From Hemerocallis citrina (Eukaryota > Streptophyta > Magnoliopsida > Asparagales > Asphodelaceae): DNA of 64,000 nt. The position numbers and the translations under genes are program-made. This document shows, one piece after another, positions 56,431-64,000 of this stretch. Each line of letters opens with the position of its first letter. The first letter of the stretch is position 1. The DNA lies in assembly GCA_017893485.1 (NCBI GenBank), contig CM030368.1, positions 108,135,549 to 108,199,548 of the forward strand, written 5' to 3'. Below the pieces are notes generated by a model. It was not told where the DNA came from, searched no databases, and saw nothing but the letters and a program-made list of their open reading frames with translations.

Positions 56431-56850
56431 GTAGATACAGGAGCCACTAATCATGTCTGCAATACATTGCAGGGGTTCCAGGAAACCAGACGGCTCAGTG
56501 ATGGAGAGATATGCTTGTTTATGGGTGACGCTACAAGAGTAGCGGCCGTTGCAATAGGAGATGTTATTTTATCTTTTGGTAGAAATAAGTCTTTGACATT
56601 GAGAGATTGTCTTTATGCACCTTCACTTAGAAGGAATTTAATTTCTGTTTCCATGCTAGTTAAGGATGGATATTCAGTTTATTTTAATGACAATATTGTT
56701 ATTAGAAAAAATAAGCATTTTATCTGTTCTGGTGCATTGGTTGATAATCTATATTTCATTAATCCTATTTCGCCCATGATGCAACTTATGGAAATGGATA
56801 ATATGTCTTCTAACATAAATAAGAGAAAAGAACCTTCTTGTATGAACCAA
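56431..56850 (+). pseudogene. Element J aspartic protease
   Basis: In the same frame as the zinc knuckle. The active site WCVDTGATNHVC starts at about 56424, with catalytic Asp in DTGAT intact. Conserved LYAPSLRRNLISVSMLVKDGY follows. The frame continues without a break into the GAG-pre-integrase region. Confidence 0.88.
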
Positions 56851-57880
56851 ACATATCTTTGGCACCTGCGATTGGGGCATGTTAAACTAAGAAGGATTCA
56901 AAGGTTGGTTAAAGATGGACCTTTGAGTTCATTGGAAGTGGAGTCTGTGAATCCTGCTTGGTAGGTAAAATGACCAAAAGGCCTTTCAAGGCAAAGGGGT
57001 ATAGGGCCAAAGATGTGTTGGAATTGGTTCATTCTGATTTGTGTGGGCCCATGACTGTCCAGGCTAGAGGTGTCTTGAATATTTTGTCACATTTACTGAC
57101 GATTATTCTAGGTATGGATATATTTATTTGATGCGCCGTAAGTTTGAGTGCTTTGAGAAATTCAAAGAGTACAAGGCAGAAACGGAGAAACGTCATGGAA
57201 AATGTATCAAGTCATTACGTTCAGATCGTGGTGGCGAGTATCTCTTTGGGGAGTTTAGGGGCTATTTGTCAGAGGCTAGGATTACATCCCAATTATCAGC
57301 ACCTGGAACACCCTAACAGAATGGTGTAGCAGAAAGAAGAAATAGAACTCTTATGGATATGGTTAGATCAATGATGAGTTATTCATATTTACCAGATTCG
57401 TTTTGGGGATATGCCTTAGAAACTGCAACTTATATTTTGAACTTGGTTCCTTCTATGTCAGTACCAATTACTCTCACAGAACTGTGGACTGGGCGTAAGC
57501 CTAGTCTGAAACATGTTCGGATTTGGGGTAGTCCAGCACACGTGCTGAATGGGAAAGCCGATAAGTTGGAATCTCGTACAGAAGTACGCTTGTTTATAGG
57601 CTATCCAAGAGGAACGAAAGGAGGTTTATTTTATAGTCCTAAGGATCAGAAGGTCATTGTTAGCGCCAATGCTCGATTCTTAGAGGAAGACTATGTGATG
57701 AACCATAAACCCATAAGTAGAGCTGTTCTAGAAGAACTGAGAGGTGAGACGCCAAATACTTCAGTACCAACAGTACAACAGGATGTACCACCAGTAACTG
57801 CACAATGTGTCACAAATGTTACACCACAACCGATAGTGCCTCATCGTAGTGGGAGGGTTGTGATACACCTGATAGATATA
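56851..57880 (+). pseudogene. Element J integrase
   Basis: Zinc domain LWHLRLGHVKLRRI in the protease frame. A small indel just before the CESC-type cysteines (about 56945-56960) puts CLVGKMTKRPF in another frame. The catalytic core is HSDLCGPM (about 57030), SLRSDRGGEY (about 57210) and NGVAERRNRTLMD (about 57325). A further shift lies near 57100 and a TAA at 57314-57316, where the family has Gln, interrupts the core. Post-core VRIWGSPAH and LFIGYPRGTKGG are present. Another frameshift near 57870 precedes RT. Confidence 0.88.
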
Positions 57881-58941
57881 TGTTCTTGGGAGAGTCGTCA
57901 GACTTTGTCTCTGAGGAACAAGATTATGATCCCTGTACCTACAATGAAGCACTCCAAGATAAAGATGCAGAGTCTTGGCAAAAAGCAATGATATCTGAAA
58001 TAGAATCTATGGATTCTAATCAAGTCTGGGAGCTTGTAGAACCACCTATTGGTGTAAAAGTCATTGGATGCAAATGGGTCTATAAGAGAAAAAGAGGATC
58101 AGACGGTAAGGTTGAAACCTTTAAAGCTGGGCTTGTTGCAAAAGGTTTTACTCAAAGAGAGGGTATTGATTATGAGGAAACCTTTTCACCAGTAGTCATG
58201 CTTAAGTCTATCCGGATTCTTTTATCTATTGCAGCTCATCTTGATTATGAGATTTGGCAAATGGATGTCAAGACAGCTTTCCTTAATGGAAGTCTTGAGG
58301 AAGACATCTATATGGAGCAACCAGACGGGTTCATTGAAAAGGGCCAAGAGCATCTTATTTGTAAGCTCAAGAAGTCCATTTATGGACTTAAGCAATCTTC
58401 CAGATCTTGGAACATATGTTTTGATCAGGTGATAAAATCCTATGGATTTGATCAATGTCAAGATGAATCGTGTGTATACAAAAAGTGTGATGGAAACGTA
58501 GTGGTATTCCTAGTACTTTACGTGGATGACATCTTGCTCATTGGAAACAATGTGAAGGTATTATCTAACGTAAGGGTATGGTTATCCAAACAGTTTGATA
58601 TGAAGGACTTGGGAGAAGTAGGTCACATCCTTGGGATCAAAGTTCTACGAGATCGCAAGAAAAGGATGTTGGGCTTGTCCCAAGCTTCCTATATCGATAC
58701 TATACTAACTCGTTTTAGCATACAAAATTTTAAGAAAGGTTTCTTACCTTTTAGGCATGGAATTGCCCTATCAAAGGAGCAGTGTCCAAGGACACCTAAA
58801 GAGATAGAGAACATGAAAACAGTTCCTTATGCTTCAGCAGTAGGAAGCTTAATGTATGCAATGCTATGTACGAGACCAGATATCTGCTTTGCCGTTGGCA
58901 TGGTTAGCAGATATCAGTCTAACTCGGGTCAAGAGCACTGA
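57881..58941 (+). pseudogene. Element J reverse transcriptase
   Basis: Copia RT in one frame of ~350 codons: CKWVYKRKRGSDG, LVAKGFTQREGIDYEETFSPVV, WQMDVKTAFLNGSLEEDIYM (first catalytic Asp) and LYVDDILLIGN (YVDD at 58519-58530, intact). Then come LPFRHGIALSKEQCP and YASAVGSLMYAMLCTRPDICFA. It ends at TGA (58939-58941), where the family has Trp, so RNase H is cut off by a single base change. Confidence 0.92.
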
Positions 58942-59505
58942 ACTGCCGTAAAGCATATTTTGAAGTACCTGAAAAGGACTAAAGATTACATGCTAGTTTA
59001 CCAAGCAGATAGTTTAGTTGCCTTGGGGTATACAGACTCAGATTTTCAGTCAGATAGGGATTCCAGGAAATCAACCTCAGGTTATGTATTTACTTTGGGA
59101 GGTGGAGCCACTATATGGAGGAGTATCAAGAAAAAATGTATTGCTGATTCTACCATGGAAGCCGAGTATGTGGCAGCCTCTGAGGCAGCCAAAGAAACGG
59201 TTTGGCTCAGAAACTTCTTATTGGACTTGGATGTGGTACCTAATTTGCCTAAGGCTATTACACTTTATTGTGATAATAGTGGTGCAGTTGCAAATTCGAA
59301 GGAACCACGAGCCCATAAGACAGGTAAACACATTGAGCGTAAGTACCACCTGATACGAGATTTCGTAAAGAAAGAAAAAGTTGTTGTGATCAAGATATCA
59401 TCTGCAGATAACCTAGCTGATCCCTTCACTAAGAGCTTACCAGCTAAGGCTTTTGATAGTCATGTTGAGGGAATGGGAGTCAGATGCATAGCAGCATGGC
59501 TTTAA
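58942..59505 (+). pseudogene. Element J RNase H
   Basis: Continues RT's frame after the TGA: AVKHILKYLKRTKDYMLVY, YTDSDFQSDRDSRKSTSGY (Asp), ADSTMEAEYVAASEAAKE (Glu), YCDNSGAVANSKEP (Asp) and ADPFTKSLPAKAF. It ends with TAA at 59503-59505. All expected acidic residues are present. Confidence 0.9.
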
Positions 59506-59508
59506 GTA

Positions 59509-59567
59509 TAAGTGGGAGATTTGTAACAGTATACTGAAAAGCAATGCTTTGAGTATAAGTGGGAGAT
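59509..59567 (+). other. Element J polypurine tract, duplicated
   Basis: AGTATAAGTGGGAGAT occurs at 59505-59520 and again at 59552-59567, the second copy abutting the 3' LTR. Between them lies ACAGTATACTGAAAAGCAAT. The second copy is the functional PPT by position. Confidence 0.8.
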
Positions 59568-60838
59568 TGTTAGGGTTATATACTGAAAGCATCACTTTTG
59601 TATTAACTTTATTTCCTTATTTTTTTTTAATGAGAATCATATGGGCATATGTTTGCATATTGTGTTTATTATAATATTAATGCAAGTATCTGATATTCTA
59701 TAAGGTTGATAATATGGTGTGAGGTGACACACAGAAGATCATATTATCAGTTCCCTATGGAATATATAAATAGTTCACAACCTAGACGGACTTGGATAAT
59801 CCATTGGAAAGGTTGTAGTGTAATCTGGTATTAGTCTATCCTGACTATAGGTTTACACTAGTACACTTTGTGTGTATTGAACAGGACCACTTGAGGTTGT
59901 TCTCTTTGTACTGACTACAAAAGAGAACAAACACCTCTGTTATTATGGATGCTTATACTCTTAATCCAGATATAATAACAGACATGTATATGCAGTGTGC
60001 ATTACTTTGACTCATAAAAGAGTGAGATTCATTATGGATCAACAACCTCTATGAATTGGGTAATAGCATTGTATGTATGATGGGCTGTTGATTGTAAAAG
60101 GAATCCATATCCCGATACGTCGGGTTGATGATGTCCCCTTAAGGAGCTCATAAGGATTGTCATGTAAATCCTACAGGTGGATTACATCCGACATGACAAA
60201 TAAAGTTGAGTGGTACTACTTAAGGATAAAAGATGTTGATCAATATAGTTGTCAGTAACTTAATTTGATCGACGGACATTCGATATCTTAACATGGGAAG
60301 TTGAACGAGTATATAATAAAAGGAGCCCATAAATATAATTTGGGATTAGGAAGGTAGTGCAACAATAGCTCCTTAGTGGACCGAGCTATTGTTAATGGGT
60401 ATGGGTTGTGTGTTCGGGCTGAACACGGGATACCCAGATTCGTTAGGAGACCTAAACCTAATTTCTCCTCATGGTCCCTGCCGTAGCCTTATATATATCC
60501 TCTATTCTCTGGTCGTCATTAATTATCATCAGAGCTAAGAAGTTTTCTCCAAATTCGTGATTCACGTAAGGAGAGAAAGAGAGGTCAGCCAAGGAGAAGA
60601 AAGGTTGGTAGACCGTCGCCCACACGACGTCCAACCCGAGGAAGGAATACGTGCAGAAGATCTTGGGGTCGCAGACGGCTCGAAGTTGCTAGAAACTATC
60701 GTCTTCTTCTCATCGCAGGTATAATTCGTGAACCCTAGATTCCGCTATAAAGGGTTAGATCACGTATTAAATCTGTTAAACTTTTATGATCGATACGCAC
60801 ACCAATCCGTGTTCCTGGGATTCATCGCAGTTCCATCA
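59568..60838 (+). mobile_element. Element J 3' LTR
   Basis: 1,271 bp, TGTTAGGG...AGTTCCATCA, uninterrupted. TATA box 60490-60498; U3 hairpin 60361-60393. It differs from the 5' LTR by a few dozen scattered changes at most, older than G but younger than A and C by eye. Confidence 0.95.
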
Positions 60839-60843
60839 ACTAT
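60839..60843. other. TSD of element J (right)
   Basis: ACTAT, matching 36567-36571. Confidence 0.92.
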
Positions 60844-61620
60844 ATCTATTTTATTACCCTTTTGACGCATCTGGATTTCGATTTATATTTTTTGATATAT
60901 TGCTGTTTTAGTACTGCTGTATTTATGATTTCAGATTTACAAAACTATTGTGTCTTGCTGCTTTCTGATTTTACTTGACTATTCTATCTATATTGAAAAA
61001 TTATGAAACTTTATTTTCCGTTACTAAACATACTAGGGAATACTCCAGACTTTTCTTGGATTTAATTGGTAAGTTTTCATGCTATTTTCCTGTTTATGAA
61101 TACAATCTTCTGATTTCTGGCTGAACATGTTTTCTGGATATAAATCTGTTTTGAGTCTTATTTTTGTGAATTACCATATGACTTATATATATTTGCTGGA
61201 TTGGGCCGGGAGTCTATTTTCTAGATCTTTTGACGGATCCAAATTTGCATGTCCAAGGCAACGGGAATCCCAGATTTAGTCCAGTACTGTCTTGCCGTCC
61301 TGAACTAGGATTTTCATTGTCCTATCCTTTTATGAGTTGTTCTTCACCTATACATGTTTGTCTTCCAACCTGAACCTATTACTTGTTCATGCCATATTAT
61401 TCTTGTCTTGTTTTGTGCATGTTTATGTATTTTAATAATAACAAATAACCAAGCCGGGGTTAAGGGAAAAATCTAGTAGTGGACAATATTGAAAAGTGTA
61501 CTAGGAAGGGGGCCCGTGTTTCCCTCATTCGGTTACATGATATGATTTGCATTACATTTGGATGATTAGGATTATATTTGGATAATTTGGAATTTGGTAT
61601 ATGATTTGGTTAATATGATT
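60844..61620 (+). mobile_element. Element E LTR, second part
   Basis: Continues E after J. It holds the core blocks TTTTCTAGATCTTTTGACGG near 61215 and CAAGCCGGGGTTAAGGG near 61450, then GTGTACTAGG, the 5' arm of the conserved stem. It is cut at about 61620 by element F, which separates the 3' arm and the LTR end. Confidence 0.8.
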
Positions 61621-62280
61621 TAGTCACGCCCCGCTTCCCAAAAACATGGAATACGAGCGCGTAACAAAAGCCCAGCGAATGATTATTATCATCCTTAAGC
61701 TGTTCAGGAAATCTTTACAACATGTCACAGTAAAAATCAGAGTCGGAAGCCAGAAAAGATCAACCACATGCACTTATGAACCAAATACCAACAAGAATAC
61801 TTGAAATAAAACACATTAATCTCAAATATTCATGATCTGAATAACACAAATAATCATGGGTCACATCGCCCAAATACAAGAAGTAATACAAGTTCAAAAT
61901 ACAATATTGTCCAAAATAAGTAACAGGAATAGCATTAGAAAAATTCAGCCTCTAGCCTCGCATCTTGCCAATACCTTTAGGAACCTGTCCTCCAAAATCT
62001 GCAATTCATAGAATGCAGGAAAAAAAGAAAAGAGAAAACACAGTACCCGTCAATGGCAAGTCCGGGTCACAAATAGAATAGGATACAAGCACATGGACAA
62101 AACTAAACAGATCTAACTAACATCAGAAACAGACCTAATATGGTATGGTAAATTCAACTAACATAGTATCCTAGCAGATGTCTCAGATATTAAGTGTCAA
62201 GTGTCATATAACAGAAATGTCAGGTAAACAGATATTCAGATATGTCAGGTAAATCAGATAACAGGTTTCATATAATAGAT

Positions 62281-62331
62281 ATTCAGATTCAGATTCAGAT
62301 TTCCATATGTCAGATTCAGATTCAGACTTCA
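62281..62331 (+). repeat. CAGATT microsatellite-like stretch in LTR F
   Basis: Clustered CAGATT/TCAGAT words, an impure simple repeat. Confidence 0.6.
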
Positions 62332-62479
62332 GAAATATAATCAGATCTCATATTTCAGATTAATGTAAGTCTTGTGTGATTACTATCTAGGTAGCACGAC
62401 ATGTGCCCTAAATTATATCACATGGTTGCTACAGTCAATGCAGTTTCGCTTTAGATTTCGTAGGGGACCATGCAGGGCA

Positions 62480-62633
62480 GTATACTTAGTATTCACAGAA
62501 TCACAGAACTTGGTCGGTAAACTTGATCGGTAAACTTGATCGGTAACTTGATCGGTAAACTTGATCGGTAACAGAATATTAACTTGATCGGTAACATGTC
62601 ATACAGGAAACACAAGTCTCCTCCTGAGTACAC
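62480..62633 (-). other. Conserved long-range stem in LTR F
   Basis: On the minus strand the 5' arm GTGTACTCAG (62633-62624) pairs with CTAAGTATAC (62489-62480) at 9 of 10 positions, one G-U among them, although both arms differ from the other LTRs. Confidence 0.45.
62507..62595 (+). repeat. AACTTGATCGGTA tandem repeat in LTR F
   Basis: Six copies of AACTTGATCGGTA or AACTTGGTCGGTA, 13-14 bp, the last separated by ACAGAATATT. It lies inside the loop of the conserved stem. Confidence 0.85.
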
Positions 62634-64000
62634 GTTTCTGCACTATCCACTACTAGATCTGTCCCATATACCCCGGCTTAATTACCTTTAGTATTTATAT
62701 TATCCACAGGCATGAGAGTGTGCTAAATAATGTCAAACTAACAGGTCATAATCAGGTTTAGACTCAGGGAATTAGATCAGTAAGTATAGGTACAAAACAT
62801 TCACAAATACGAGCAAAATGGTATAGGTTTATAAACAGGACAGCAAGACCAGTCTGTACATAAACAGTGATCCACAGATCTACAGGCATGCAAATAATGA
62901 TCCGTCGAAGGATCTGGAAACTAGACTTCCACACGCTTCTAACGGGTATAATAATTCTATATACTAATTCACAACATCACGACTCAAAACACAATTCAAC
63001 ACAGTTTGCATGTACAGTCAGAAAACAGGGAAATAACTTAAACCACATGAAAACAGCATACAAATCATTAATTAAATCCACGAAAATTCTGGGGTAATCC
63101 TCTATATGTATAATCTCAAAATATAGATTTTCATATTTTTCCAGAAAGTATAAATATGTTTACAAAAATAGGAAATAGCACATCACACAGTTTTGATGGA
63201 TCTGGAATTCTTTAACACCGCTGTACAAAATGGAACACATCTTGCAAACAGCGCATCAAAATCCACTTCCGCCAAAACGGGGTGAAAGTAGATACAATTT
63301 CCTAACTTTCATATCTCACATCAAATACTCATACAGTAATTAGAAATACGGTAAACACGGCATTCAACATACAATCACACGCAGTTTACAGCAAAAGCGA
63401 TCTATAGAAAAGAATGTAAGGCATCACTCAAAACTCATCTTTAAATTACCACAAAAATCAGAGAACTACCTAAAATCATAGTGAAACACAGGACAAAATC
63501 TTGTGGCATGAAATTAAGTCTAACTTAGATCTTGAAAATAAATTGTCCACAAAAATTACCCCGAACTGAAACTGGAAACTACTAACATACAGTTACTAAA
63601 ATAATCATAACTATTCCATACGAACTCCAAACAGGGTGAAATCAGTGGGGTTAGAAATTAGATTCGATTATCTACAAATTTCTCAGAAATAGTCATGTTG
63701 AGATTCGGAATTTAATCTAGGTAAAAACTGCAATCAATCCAGTTCAATCCAAATTTCCAGATTTCTCAATTAAGTTTCAAAACATCATAACTTCCTCAAA
63801 AATCATCAAAACTCTTCCAAATTCAAAATACTGTCTACCCACTACCTAAATGTCATATCTAAGGGTTTCTAACATGTCAAAATCCAATATTTCTCATATG
63901 GGTGTTCAAACAAACATCGGGTATACAATATGTCACATACGCGATAACAATCGCGGTCGGGTGAATCCTAAGGCATAAACCTATCAAATTCATGTCCTAA

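Larger units (their letters stand above)
36572..60838 (+). mobile_element. Element J: Ty1/copia retrotransposon with nested K2 and G
   Basis: Full-length copia element with domain order Gag, protease, integrase, RT, RNase H. 5' LTR (36572-43400 including K2), PBS at 43403, leader interrupted by G, coding region 55562-59505, PPT and 3' LTR 59568-60838, TSD ACTAT. Without insertions it is ~7.8 kb. The RT and RNase H sequence (YVDD, LPFRHGIALSKEQCP, ADSTMEAEYVAASEAAKE) resembles the Tork/Angela lineage; the lineage name is from memory of family motifs. Two frameshifts in the gag-integrase part, another near 57870, and stops make it defective. It is inserted in element E. Confidence 0.94.
61621..64000 (-). 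mobile_element. Element F LTR (partial)
   Basis: Minus-strand Ty3/gypsy-type LTR whose end (...GGAAGCGGGGCGTGAC) is at about 61621; the terminal CA is altered (GACTA), so the exact edge may be off by 1-2 bp. Core blocks are present: ACCCCGGCTTAATTACC on the + strand near 62675 and GGAAACTAGACTTCC near 62917. The LTR continues past 64000, so its start and whether it belongs to a full element are unknown. No coding motif is present. Confidence 0.8.

Overview
The window is plant nuclear DNA of a large, repeat-rich genome, most likely a eudicot, though the sequence does not fix the species. I found no host protein gene, rRNA gene or functional tRNA gene. Nearly every base can be assigned to nested LTR retrotransposons. 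The evidence is paired TG...CA termini, 5-bp target-site duplications (TSDs), initiator-Met tRNA primer-binding sites (PBS), polypurine tracts (PPT) and decayed gag/pol.

I name the elements by letter. H (1-1354, +) is the end of an LTR inserted in the RNase H gene of B. B (-) is a gag-less Ty3/gypsy element whose pol is 1355-2700; its 5' LTR is split into 3114-4894 and 22103-23322 by A. A (4895-22097, +, TSD GAATC) is the only Ty3/gypsy element here that keeps a gag, and its gag/protease carries two intron-like GT...AG segments. K1 (5454-11243, TSD CGAGC) is a 5.8-kb TG...CA unit inside A's 5' LTR. A short AT-rich spacer with a SINE-like tRNA head (23323-23685) is the only candidate non-LTR DNA.

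Right half: D (-) has its 3' LTR at 23686-26634 and the end of pol up to 27301. C (27302-34480, +) has two ~3.4-kb LTRs around only 714 bp of interior and interrupts D. E (+, 34481-36571 and 60844-61620) interrupts C's 3' LTR. J (36572-60838, +, TSD ACTAT) is a Ty1/copia element (Tork/Angela-like) in E. J is itself interrupted by K2 (37440-42992, TSD TACCC) in its 5' LTR and by G (44364-55253, -, TSD CACTT) in its leader. F (61621-64000, -) is an LTR inserted in E. The nesting reaches five levels: D, C, E, J, then K2 or G.

The Ty3/gypsy elements look like one extended chromovirus family (Tekay/Del-like by inference). They share the LTR edge (...GTGACA), the PPT block and two conserved LTR core blocks. 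One is a long-range stem (GTACTCGG pairing with CCGAGTAC) that changes in a compensatory way between copies. The main candidates for novelty are that stem; the gag introns of A; the hairpin-array higher-order repeats in the K LTR-like units; and element G, recently mobile with nearly identical LTRs, which lacks gag and has a small acidic coiled-coil ORF in its place.
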